Below are positions 8,543 to 15,570 of a stretch of DNA of 41,680 bases, piece after piece; positions within the stretch are counted from its first letter, which is position 1, and the number at the start of each line of letters is the position of its first letter. The notes beneath the pieces were generated by a model. That model searched no databases. It was not told the DNA's origin and worked only from the letters and a program-made list of their open reading frames with translations. The translations under genes were made by a program, and so were the position numbers. This DNA is from Lachnospiraceae bacterium (GTDB lineage: Bacteria > Bacillota > Clostridia > Lachnospirales > Lachnospiraceae), in assembly GCA_022769625.1 (NCBI GenBank), contig JALEJP010000037.1, positions 1-41,680 of the forward strand. The letters are read 5' to 3'.

Positions 8543-8578
8543 TAGTATAATTGTATACAATTATACTATTTATGTCAA
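8543..8578 (-). promoter_or_regulatory. Promoter with overlapping 26-bp perfect palindromic operator
   Basis: On the minus strand TTGACA (8578-8573), exactly 17 bp, TACAAT (8555-8550). A perfect 26-bp inverted repeat, half-site TAGTATAATTGTA, spans 8543-8568 with no central gap and so covers most of the spacer, the -10 box and the start site. Its core TTGTATACAA fits the GTATAC-type half-sites of GntR/FadR-family regulators, and a gene for one is second in the operon. The -35 box lies within the last sense codons of the upstream protease gene. Promoter and palindrome are seen; the regulator-operator pairing is inferred. Confidence 0.82.
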
Positions 8579-9496
8579 GAGCGAATTGACATCTATGGCA
8601 CCCCACCCCTGACGAGATTTCGGAAGGTTCAGGTTCCTGGCACAGTTTTTTAACCGCATTTTTACTTCCACATTAGTAAGATAAGGCTCCTGCTGCAGCA
8701 GGAGTGCAACCGCGCCTGATACAACAGGAGCAGCCATGGAGGTACCGCTCTTTGAACAATAATTTTTTCGTTTTCGAATACAATCATTGCAGCAGGAACG
8801 GATATTGGATCCGGGTGCAGTGATTTCCGGCTTACAAATACATTCCTGCGTAGGCCCTCTTCCGGAATAACAACCATTTGGAAAAGCACAGTCATCGTAA
8901 GCTCCTACCGTGATCACTTTCCGGCTGTTTCCAGGGGCTGTGATGCTCCCGTTTTCCGGTCCCATATTCCCGGCGGCTGCCACTACCACAATTCCGGCAT
9001 CCCAGGCTTCTTCCATACATGCAATCAGTTCTGTGTTTTTCTCTTTCTGACTGTTTATGGCACCTACAGACACATTTAAAATGCGAATCCCATATGTGCT
9101 GCAGTTTTCCAGTATCCAGTGTACGCTCTCCACAACCTGGTCTTTTGATCCGTTTCCCTCCCGGTCCAGCACTTTAACGGCTACAATGGAGGCTTTTGGT
9201 GCAATTCCGGCATAGCGGCCGCCGGAAAGCTTTCCACTTCCACAGCATATTCCTGCCACGTGTGTACCGTGACCACTGTCATCGTAAGGTCTGATTTTTT
9301 GGTTCCGGAAATCTCGAAAAGCGAGAATCCTGTCTTCAAAGTCCGGATGAGGATAGATTCCGGTATCCAGAAATGCTACCGTAACCCCCTCCCCGTTAAT
9401 ATGCCTGCGATGGGCGGATGGGGTGTTTGTAATGCTCCTTACCCGATACATAATGACATTTCGCTTTTTTATTACTATATGTCTTTTGGCCTTCAT
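8570..9496 (-). CDS. Intracellular subtilisin-like serine protease (S8, AprX-like), Cys-rich
   Basis: A 308-residue S8 peptidase with the complete catalytic set: Asp44 (FLDTG), His76 (SGHGTHVAG), oxyanion Asn177 (AAGN) and Ser253 (GTSMAAP). There is no signal peptide or recognisable prodomain, so a cytosolic or spore-compartment enzyme is likely. It is odd in having 12 cysteines, eight of them between residues 203 and 247, around the GRGPTQECICKPE substrate-side loop; this could mean metal binding or disulfides in an oxidising compartment. The start is uncertain: ATG 9496 or ATG 9451, neither with a clear Shine-Dalgarno. It is divergent from a second S8 peptidase only 38 bp away. The stop overlaps the -35 box of the next operon. 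Confidence 0.88.
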   Translation of the reverse strand: MKAKRHIVIKKRNVIMYRVRSITNTPSAHRRHINGEGVTVAFLDTGIYPHPDFEDRILAFRDFRNQKIRPYDDSGHGTHVAGICCGSGKLSGGRYAGIAPKASIVAVKVLDREGNGSKDQVVESVHWILENCSTYGIRILNVSVGAINSQKEKNTELIACMEEAWDAGIVVVAAAGNMGPENGSITAPGNSRKVITVGAYDDCAFPNGCYSGRGPTQECICKPEITAPGSNIRSCCNDCIRKRKNYCSKSGTSMAAPVVSGAVALLLQQEPYLTNVEVKMRLKNCARNLNLPKSRQGWGAIDVNSLLT

Positions 9497-9534
9497 AGGA
9501 TAATATCAAATCGCTGAAAAAGGAAAGATGTCGT

Positions 9535-11250
9535 ATGCCTTCGCCTATCCAGCGGGAAATGATTCTGTCAGAAGAGTATTTTGATGTCATTACACCAATT
9601 ACAGGGACATCAGCAGCCTTTGAAGAAGTATACCAGAACTTTGGCGCACAGGTACTTTTTCCGGGCTACGGGATTTTGCACGTCAGACAGCAGTATGCTG
9701 TTCCCCAGCTTTTAAATATCATAGGATATTCCAATATTCCTAAATTATATGGCCTGATGGATACAACAGCTCTGGAAAGCTCCGGAATCCTCAAGGTGCA
9801 GATGCAGCCCACACTTGGCTATCAAGGAAAAGGTGTTCTGATGGGATTTCTGGATACCGGAATTGACTTTACACATCCAGCATTTCTGACATCAGACGGA
9901 AAAAGCAGAATTTTCCGCATCTGGGATCAGACGGTTCAAACCGGAAACAGTCCGGAAGGATTCTTTTATGGTTCGGAATATACAAAAGAAATGTTGGACG
10001 ATGCACTTTCCCAGGAACATCCTTTCAACGCCGTTCCCACGAAAGATGAAAATGGACACGGGACATTCCTTGCAGGCACAGCCGCTGGAAGCGTGATCCC
10101 GGAAGACAATTTCAGTGGTGCTGCACCGGAATGTGAAATCATCATGGTCAAATTGAAACCGGCAAAAGAAAATCTCAGGGATTTTTTTCTGATTCGCGAA
10201 TCAGCCATTGCATACCAGGAGACAGATATCATGTTTGCACTCCGTTATCTGATACAAATCGCCAGGACTTACGGAAAACCATTGGTCATCTGCATGGGAA
10301 TTGGCACCAATCAGGGTGATCATTCCGGATATATGCCTCTGCCTGATATTATTAACAGCAGCAGCCGGACAAACGGGCTCTATTTTACAGGAGCGGCAGG
10401 AAACGAAGCAGGAAAAGGACATCATTTTTATGGAAAACTGGAGGATGCCTCAGGCTACAGCAATGTGGAAGTTCTTGTTTCAGAGAAGGAACGCGGTTTC
10501 ACCATGGAATTGTGGGCTTCTCCCCCGGATCTGTTTTCCATTGGTATGGTATCTCCCCTTGGAGAAGTGGTCTCCCCCATCGCACCGCGTACAGGTGCGG
10601 CAACCAGAATTTCTTTCCTTCTGGAACAAACCGTGATCGAAGTGTCTTATGAACCGGTGGAAATCTCATCCGGCGGACAGCTTATTTTTCTCAGGGTTAA
10701 GGATCCCACTCCCGGGATCTGGAGTTTTCAGGTTTATGCCCGACAGCTCTCAGGCGGAGCCTTTCACATCTGGCTTCCGATCACCGGATTTGCGGAAGAT
10801 TCCACTATGTTTCTAAACTCCAATCCGGATACCACACTGGTCTGTCCCTCCAATTCCGACGGGATTATCACAATCAGCACTTATAATGCGTCAAATGGCA
10901 GTCTTTTTATTAATTCCAGCAGAGGTTACACAAGAACCGGAGCTGTAAAGCCGGATCTTGCAGCACCTGGGGTGGAAGTCTACGGACCACTGTCCTCCTC
11001 TGCTTCTTCCGGAAGAAACGCTTACGGAAGAAAAACAGGATCCAGCATAGCGGCTGCGCTCGCGGCAGGAGGAGCTGCCTTGCTTGTCAACTGGGGACTT
11101 TCCAGAAATCCCCCACGCTATTTTACAAACCGTGAAATAAAAAGTCTGATGATTCGCGGTGCTTCCCGATCTTCCAATTTTCTGTATCCAAATCGTGAGT
11201 GGGGATATGGAACTTTGAATATTTACCAGATTTTTCAATCCCTGCTGTAA
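9535..11250 (+). CDS. Csp-like S8 serine protease (spore-germination protease family)
   Basis: A 571-residue subtilase resembling the CspA/B/C group of clostridial germination proteases in length and layout. It has an N-terminal prodomain-like region (1-90), Asp107 (FLDTGIDFTHP), His175 (NGHGTFLAG), an inserted beta-rich (jelly-roll) segment of about residues 300-435, and Ser504 (TGSSIAA). The triad is complete, with the oxyanion candidate Asn290 (AAGN), so unlike CspA and CspC of C. difficile it should be catalytically competent. CspB cleaves pro-SleC in germinating spores; whether this protein does so is inference from family. ATG 9535 follows AGGAAA by 8 nt. There is no signal peptide, as expected for a forespore-made protein. 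Confidence 0.82.
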   Translation: MPSPIQREMILSEEYFDVITPITGTSAAFEEVYQNFGAQVLFPGYGILHVRQQYAVPQLLNIIGYSNIPKLYGLMDTTALESSGILKVQMQPTLGYQGKGVLMGFLDTGIDFTHPAFLTSDGKSRIFRIWDQTVQTGNSPEGFFYGSEYTKEMLDDALSQEHPFNAVPTKDENGHGTFLAGTAAGSVIPEDNFSGAAPECEIIMVKLKPAKENLRDFFLIRESAIAYQETDIMFALRYLIQIARTYGKPLVICMGIGTNQGDHSGYMPLPDIINSSSRTNGLYFTGAAGNEAGKGHHFYGKLEDASGYSNVEVLVSEKERGFTMELWASPPDLFSIGMVSPLGEVVSPIAPRTGAATRISFLLEQTVIEVSYEPVEISSGGQLIFLRVKDPTPGIWSFQVYARQLSGGAFHIWLPITGFAEDSTMFLNSNPDTTLVCPSNSDGIITISTYNASNGSLFINSSRGYTRTGAVKPDLAAPGVEVYGPLSSSASSGRNAYGRKTGSSIAAALAAGGAALLVNWGLSRNPPRYFTNREIKSLMIRGASRSSNFLYPNREWGYGTLNIYQIFQSLL

Positions 11251-11307
11251 CCACTTTTTTCCGGAAGGCATATTATGAAGTGTAAATCAATTCCGGAGGA
11301 ATGAACT

Positions 11308-11559
11308 ATGAGCGATGTAGCAGCTACAAACTGTGGATGCGGATGTGAGAACAACGGTTGCGGAAATATGAATAACGGATGTGGATGTAATTCCATTCTC
11401 TGGATCATTATTCTTCTTTTCTGCTTTGGAAACGGAAATGGCTGTAACGGCATCGGTAACGGCGGCGACTGCTGCTGTATCCTGATCATCCTGCTGCTTC
11501 TGTGTGGAAACGGAAACGGTATCGGCTGCGGCAATGGGTGTGGATGCTCCCTCTGCTAA
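11308..11559 (+). CDS. Small Cys/Gly/Asn-rich protein with two hydrophobic segments
   Basis: An 83-residue protein made of CGCG/NGNG-type repeats separated by two hydrophobic stretches (about residues 30-40, SILWIIILLFCF, and 55-66, CCCILIILLLLC). About 19 cysteines are present. A GGAGG 8 nt before ATG 11308 and a hairpin directly after the stop argue for a real gene despite the low complexity. It resembles the small clostridial proteins labelled chorion-class high-cysteine HCB proteins, whose function is unknown. A spore-coat or membrane-associated metal or redox role is a guess. It lies directly after the Csp-like protease gene (57 bp). Confidence 0.75.
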   Translation: MSDVAATNCGCGCENNGCGNMNNGCGCNSILWIIILLFCFGNGNGCNGIGNGGDCCCILIILLLLCGNGNGIGCGNGCGCSLC

Positions 11560-11565
11560 AGTATA

Positions 11566-11593
11566 ATGGCCCCCGCCTCCTGACGGGGGCCAT
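11566..11593. terminator. Terminator-like GC hairpin
   Basis: ATGGCCCCCG (11566-11575) pairs with CGGGGGCCAT (11584-11593) across an 8-nt loop. The T-tract is weak on both sides (ATATTC on plus, ATTATAC on minus). It lies between the convergent Cys-rich gene and the small minus-strand gene and probably ends both. Confidence 0.7.
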
Positions 11594-11608
11594 ATTCATG
11601 AATACGCT

Positions 11609-11743
11609 TTACTTTCTGCTGTCCTGCCCTTTTTCCTTATTATCACCTGCCCGTTCCCTTTTTTCCTTCTGTTCTTTTGCTTTTATGCATTCCTCATCTA
11701 TTTCATAAAAAGCATTCCCTTCCATTACGATTCTGGTACGCAT
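11609..11743 (-). CDS. 44-residue charged small protein, function unknown
   Basis: A minus-strand frame from ATG 11743 to TAA 11609 encodes 44 residues. It begins MRTRIVMEGNAFYEIDEECI and ends in a Lys/Glu/Arg-rich helix-like tail. GGAG lies 6 nt before the start, and the GC hairpin at 11566-11593 closes the gene. The start has the look of a small folded beta segment (RIVMEGNAFYEID) before a charged helix. I do not recognise a characterised family. The ribosome binding site, terminator placement and non-repetitive composition support it being real. Confidence 0.6.
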   Translation of the reverse strand: MRTRIVMEGNAFYEIDEECIKAKEQKEKRERAGDNKEKGQDSRK

Positions 11744-11765
11744 GTCAACTCCTTTTCTGACCTTT

Positions 11766-11794
11766 TTGCTTCCTTTATTCGGAGGTCATATTCT
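11766..11794 (+). promoter_or_regulatory. Possible promoter for the 11913-12600 gene pair
   Basis: TTGCTT (11766-11771), 17 bp, TATTCT (11789-11794) on the plus strand. It is the only reasonable promoter-like pair in the gap between the divergent 44-aa gene and the next plus-strand gene. The -10 box is a moderate match. Confidence 0.3.
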
Positions 11795-11912
11795 AATATA
11801 TGATTCCACTCTGCTTTGCGCGCACCGAATGAATATACTCTGCCTGGTAATCCGGTTCATAATCCTGATTTTTCTGCATATCATACAGGGAGAATATTTA
11901 CTGGCGGATTAT

Positions 11913-12350
11913 ATGGAAGATTTGGGAGAAGAAACCTATCCTCTCACAGAAATTGACCGAATTGCAAACGCCAATGATTTGCTGGTGCTGAAGGCTTTGC
12001 TGTCCTTTCTTCCCGGAGGAGACGGCCTGGATTTTGCTCTGTTGATCAAACTGATGGAAATCCGGAATATTCAAAGCTATTACCGAAACCGGTCAAGGTC
12101 TGAAATATGTGCCATGTCCGCCCGGACATTCTCCGCATCGGAACTGCTGCAGAAACTGATGCTTTACTGCCCGAAGGAGCAAAGAGAAAATCTGGAACAA
12201 CTCCGGAATATTATGGATATGGCACAGATGTTTGGAACCATGCAGGATATGTTTGGAGGAGAAATGTATGGAGAATCAGAACAATCAGCAGAACAGGCAG
12301 CAGAAGAATCCGCAGACAGCGGATCAAACTCAGACAGCCTGGACCAATGA
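11913..12350 (+). CDS. Hypothetical acidic protein
   Basis: A 145-residue protein from ATG 11913 (weak GGCGG 5 nt upstream). The frame is open further upstream and ATG 11829 would add a hydrophobic helix (residues NILCLVIRFIILIFLHII), so the start is uncertain. The middle has helices LLVLKALLSFLPGGDGLDFALLIKLMEIRNI. The C-terminal 30 residues are Glu/Gln/Ser/Asp-rich and probably disordered. I do not recognise the family. The gene overlaps the next one by 83 bp in another frame, so the two are almost certainly co-expressed. Confidence 0.6.
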   Translation: MEDLGEETYPLTEIDRIANANDLLVLKALLSFLPGGDGLDFALLIKLMEIRNIQSYYRNRSRSEICAMSARTFSASELLQKLMLYCPKEQRENLEQLRNIMDMAQMFGTMQDMFGGEMYGESEQSAEQAAEESADSGSNSDSLDQ

Positions 12351-12600
12351 CAGCCGTCTTTCCGGCATAGATCCGGCAAAACTTCAGATGCTTTTATCCC
12401 TGTCCGGTCAGGGAGCCGGGAAGAATCAGAATGAGCTTATGCCATTTCTGCTTTCGGCAGCTTCCCGATCAAGAGAAAATGGAATGACCTTCAGTCCACA
12501 GGAAACCGATCTGATTATTGAAGTGATGAAACAGGGAAAATCAAAAGAAGAAATCGCAAAAATAGATAAAATACGTATGATGATGCGCCTGTTAAAGTAA
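12268..12600 (+). CDS. Hypothetical protein with Gln/Asn-rich N-terminus
   Basis: A 110-residue protein from ATG 12268, with GGAGGAGAA directly upstream, placed inside the 3' end of the preceding gene. The N-terminal 30 residues are Asn/Gln-rich (NQNNQQNRQQKN) and likely disordered. The rest is helical (LQMLLSLSG, LMPFLLSAASRS, ETDLIIEVMKQGKSKEEIAKIDKIRMMMRLL). No family is recognised. Both proteins of the pair combine a helical core with one polar low-complexity tail and may interact, which is inference only. Confidence 0.68.
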   Translation: MENQNNQQNRQQKNPQTADQTQTAWTNDSRLSGIDPAKLQMLLSLSGQGAGKNQNELMPFLLSAASRSRENGMTFSPQETDLIIEVMKQGKSKEEIAKIDKIRMMMRLLK

Positions 12601-12637
12601 GGACAGAGACTGCACACTCTACTGTATGTGGAAATAT

Positions 12638-12689
12638 AAAAGGAATGGTTCCGCTCCTGCTGATTGGCAGAAGCGATATCATTCCTTTT
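12638..12689. terminator. Bidirectional terminator
   Basis: AAAAGGAATG (12638-12647) pairs with CATTCCTTTT (12680-12689). Inner pairing (CGCT/AGCG, CTGC/GCAG) extends it into a long stem. It separates the plus-strand pair of unknown genes from the convergent cinA. Confidence 0.8.
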
Positions 12690-12696
12690 GTATCAT

Positions 12697-13980
12697 TTAT
12701 ATCTTTTCTGTTTTTTCTTTTGCGTTTTTCTCTCTGTCAGAATTTGAGAGAATGCATTCCCGAAGGAGTGTCAAAGCATTAACCGTTGCCAGTTCACGGA
12801 TTTTATTTCGCTCGCCTTTGAAATGGAATTCCTTCACCGTGATGGTATTGTTGTAACAACATGCAATATACACAAGACCTACCGGTTTTTCCTGTGTTCC
12901 GCCATTTGGACCTGCAAGGCCTGTGATGGAAACACACACATCGGATCCCGTGACAAAAGCCCCGTTTTTCGCCATTTCTTTTGCAGTTTTCTCACTGACA
13001 GCGCCAAATATTTTAAGCGTATTTTTCTTGACATCCAGAAGCTTACGTTTCGCGCGGTTGGAGTAGGTCACAAATCCCTGCTTAAATACCTCTGAAACAC
13101 CGGATACATTGGTAAGCCTTGCAGCCAGAAGGCCGCCGGTACAGGACTCTGCCGTAGTCAGCGTCAGATTTTTTTCTTTCAAAAGTGCAATGATGGTTTC
13201 TTCCAGTGTGGTATTCTCGTCGGTTGAATAGATATGCTCGCCAAATCTTGTTTTCAGTTCCTTGATCACCGGTTTTACCAGCTTTTTCGCTTCCTTATCA
13301 TCGGAAGCTCTTGCAGTGACCCGCAGATGAACCTCTCCGGTCTTGGCATAGGTGGCAATGGTTGGATTGGTCTGATTGTCAATCAGATCCACAATCTTTG
13401 TCTCTACATAGCTCTCGCCCAGTCCACAGATTTTAACCATCACAGAGTAAATAATCTCCGGCTGCAGCTTATTCAGATACGGGAAGATATCATTTTTAAA
13501 CATCGGAATCAGCTCGTTTGGAGGTCCGGGCAGCAGTATAACAGATTTCCCGTTTTTCTCCATGATAATGCCTGGTGCAGTACCGTTTTTGTTATCCACT
13601 ACAATACATCCCTCCGGCACCTGTGCCTGTTTCCAGTTGTTATCCGTGATAATCTTAAACTGGCTGTTTTTAAAATATTCTTCAATCCGCTCTCTGCTGT
13701 GAACATCCTCTACAAGTGGTATATTGAGAACCTTGGCAGCCGTTTCTTTTGTAATATCATCCTGTGTAGGACCAAGTCCTCCTGACAGAATAACAATATC
13801 AGAACGGTCGAGTGCCGTCTGAATCGTTTCTGCCAGACGCTCTTCGTTGTCACCCACCACAGACTGATGGTACATGGAAAGACCAAGCAGTGCACACTGT
13901 CCAGCCAGAAAAGCGGCATTTGTATTAACAATGTTGCCCAGAAGAAGTTCCGTTCCAACAGATATCAGCTCTACAATCAT
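12697..13980 (-). CDS. cinA: CinA-family protein (MoCF domain plus PncC-like amidase domain)
   Basis: A 427-residue protein with an N-terminal molybdopterin-binding-like domain (about 1-170, with ISVGTELLLG and LSGGLGPTQDD) and a C-terminal CinA/PncC domain (about 260-415, with TTAESCTGGLLAARLT and SITGLAGPNGGTQEKPVGLVY). PncC-type domains deamidate NMN in pyridine-nucleotide salvage, and the N-domain of some members is an ADP-ribose pyrophosphatase. In competent Gram-positives the gene lies next to recA, which is not here. ATG 13980 follows GGGGG by about 7 nt. It follows pgsA by 15 bp, the usual clostridial pairing. Confidence 0.94.
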   Translation of the reverse strand: MIVELISVGTELLLGNIVNTNAAFLAGQCALLGLSMYHQSVVGDNEERLAETIQTALDRSDIVILSGGLGPTQDDITKETAAKVLNIPLVEDVHSRERIEEYFKNSQFKIITDNNWKQAQVPEGCIVVDNKNGTAPGIIMEKNGKSVILLPGPPNELIPMFKNDIFPYLNKLQPEIIYSVMVKICGLGESYVETKIVDLIDNQTNPTIATYAKTGEVHLRVTARASDDKEAKKLVKPVIKELKTRFGEHIYSTDENTTLEETIIALLKEKNLTLTTAESCTGGLLAARLTNVSGVSEVFKQGFVTYSNRAKRKLLDVKKNTLKIFGAVSEKTAKEMAKNGAFVTGSDVCVSITGLAGPNGGTQEKPVGLVYIACCYNNTITVKEFHFKGERNKIRELATVNALTLLRECILSNSDREKNAKEKTEKI

Positions 13981-13995
13981 ATTTTTACCCCCATA

Positions 13996-14532
13996 TTAAT
14001 CCTGCATTGTAAGCACCTGTCTGTTTTTCGCAATGTAATCCACAAGAGAAACAATGGTGAGAACAAGTGCCAGATAAATGAAAATCTGATTAATTGTGTC
14101 AAATATACCGCCGAAATCAGCAATCAGAAGAATAATCATAATCATCTGTGAGATTGTTTTTGCCTTTCCCCACCAGCTTGCTGCAATAACAATTCCATTA
14201 TCAGCGGCAATCAGGCGGAAACCACTGATGATAAACTCACGGCTGATGATAATGATAACGATCCAGCTTGGAAGCTTTTCAAGATCCATAAGGCAGATCA
14301 GAGCGGCACAGACAAGAAGCTTATCTGCAAGCGGATCCATAAATTTTCCAAAATTTGTCACCTGATTATTTTTCCTTGCCAGATAACCGTCCAGTGTATC
14401 CGTCAGACTGGCTGCAATAAAAATAGCGAGTGCGATATAATTGTCTGCATTTGTGATATCGCCAATCATAAACAGCACGAAAAACGGAATCATGATTACG
14501 CGCAGAACGGTCAATGTGTTAGGTACATTCAT
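13996..14532 (-). CDS. pgsA: CDP-diacylglycerol-glycerol-3-phosphate 3-phosphatidyltransferase
   Basis: Makes phosphatidylglycerophosphate from CDP-diacylglycerol and glycerol-3-phosphate at the membrane. The CDP-alcohol phosphotransferase motif is complete (DGYLAR, then GKFMDPLADK with the conserved D-G-x2-A-R-x8-G-x3-D-x3-D spacing), in a 178-residue protein with about five to six membrane helices. ATG 14532 is chosen because AAGGAG lies 8 nt upstream and the family starts MNVPNTLTVLR; an upstream in-frame ATG (14571) adds only a polar tail. First gene of a two-gene unit with cinA. Confidence 0.95.
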   Translation of the reverse strand: MNVPNTLTVLRVIMIPFFVLFMIGDITNADNYIALAIFIAASLTDTLDGYLARKNNQVTNFGKFMDPLADKLLVCAALICLMDLEKLPSWIVIIIISREFIISGFRLIAADNGIVIAASWWGKAKTISQMIMIILLIADFGGIFDTINQIFIYLALVLTIVSLVDYIAKNRQVLTMQD

Positions 14533-14855
14533 TTCTTTTTCTCCTTGTTTTGATCTGTTTGTATGTTTCATTTTTGATCCGGATACAGATTAAAAGGATG
14601 CAGTCCGGATATCATTTGTAAAGCTAACGTAAATTATAAAACAAGAATTGTAATTTGTCCACCGTTCTTCTATTATTTCAATACTCCCACATTTCTTAAA
14701 AGAAAATGAATTTACCTTTCAGAAAGTAAAGTCATGCTGCGAAGCATTGCTTTTTCCGGTCAGTTATAGTAAAATAATTAATAATACTGCTGTGGACGCG
14801 CAGAAAACAGTCAAGAAAGGATACTGCCGCAAATTGTGTGCAAAAGGATTCAGAA
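14533..14855. other. Intergenic region between divergent pgsA and the 14856 gene
   Basis: This 323-bp stretch holds no gene that I can support. It carries the pgsA promoter (14633-14661, minus), an AT-rich imperfect hairpin TTTACCTTTC/GAAAGTAAA (14711-14730), and a moderate promoter for the plus-strand gene, TTGCTT (14747-14752), 17 bp, TAAAAT (14770-14775). Confidence 0.6.
14633..14661 (-). promoter_or_regulatory. Predicted promoter of pgsA-cinA
   Basis: TGGACA (14661-14656), 17 bp, TATAAT (14638-14633) on the minus strand. The leader would be about 95 nt. Confidence 0.65.
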
Positions 14856-15419
14856 ATGAAAAAAAGCAATAGAAAAGTCTATGAAAAAATGTACCGTGAT
14901 GACAAGAAAAAGAAACAAAAGAAAGACGGAAAGATAAATAAATTCAATAAAAAATGGGTATTGTTTTTTGTCGTGGCTGCTGTCGCGGTGGTGGCCATTT
15001 CCATGATCGGATCAGAGATGGGGATGATCGACCAGGGTGGCCTGCAGAGTGCCCTGAAACGGAACAGCACCGATGCCCCTGTGGCTTACGGTGAAGTCCT
15101 GGAACAGACGGATCAGACGGAGAATGGTGAAAAGATCTGTACCTTAAAGGTTAAAATTCAGGCAAACCTGACGAAAGAAAAAACGATCTCACAAAATTAT
15201 CACAATGCCATTCAGTTTGTAGAAAACAATGGGGAAAAATATGACCGGATCGACTATATTGCAGTGGCAGAAAACAGTGTGGGGGATGAAGTAGAGGCTG
15301 TGACCTTTTCGATTCCAAAGGATACTATTCAAAAAATCCTTTCCGGTGAGATGAATGTTGAGAATCTGCCGGATCGACTGGAAAACCTGTATATTCTTCC
15401 CACTTTAAAAGAAGAATAA
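14856..15419 (+). CDS. Single-pass membrane protein, function unknown
   Basis: A 187-residue protein from ATG 14856 (AAAGGA 7 nt upstream; the earlier in-frame GTG 14838 overlaps that site). A very Lys-rich cytoplasmic head of about 33 residues is followed by one membrane helix (WVLFFVVAAVAVVAISMIGSEM) and an extracellular domain of about 130 residues with alternating beta-like segments. Positive-inside topology gives N-in/C-out. There is no lipobox or catalytic motif, and I recognise no family. It splits rimO from pgsA-cinA, which are usually neighbours. Confidence 0.75.
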   Translation: MKKSNRKVYEKMYRDDKKKKQKKDGKINKFNKKWVLFFVVAAVAVVAISMIGSEMGMIDQGGLQSALKRNSTDAPVAYGEVLEQTDQTENGEKICTLKVKIQANLTKEKTISQNYHNAIQFVENNGEKYDRIDYIAVAENSVGDEVEAVTFSIPKDTIQKILSGEMNVENLPDRLENLYILPTLKEE

Positions 15420-15495
15420 GTTTATTTAAAACCGTATGGAGAGATCTGTTTGCAGAATCTGAGATGGCAGTTTTCTCCGGATGCAGGTTAAAGAA

Positions 15496-15534
15496 AAAGA
15501 GCTTCACATGACAAAATCTCATGTGAAGCTCTTT
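15496..15534 (-). terminator. Terminator of the yicC-rimO operon
   Basis: A perfect 15-bp stem AAAGAGCTTCACATG (15496-15510) / CATGTGAAGCTCTTT (15520-15534). On the minus strand it is followed by a T-rich run (CTCTTTTTCTTT), so it serves rimO. On the plus strand the tail is poor. Confidence 0.88.
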
Positions 15535-15570
15535 GTGCAAACAATGTGCAGCTTCGCGCGCGGAACAAAA

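Noticed and set aside
11235-11534. Pro/Phe/His-rich frame antisense to the Cys-rich gene
   Set aside because: It is the mirror of the NGNG/CGCG repeats, with no ribosome binding site; composition explains the open frame.
15496-15534. Hairpin as terminator of the plus-strand 14856-15419 gene
   Set aside because: The T-run lies on the minus-strand side, so it belongs mainly to rimO; weak action on the plus strand is possible.
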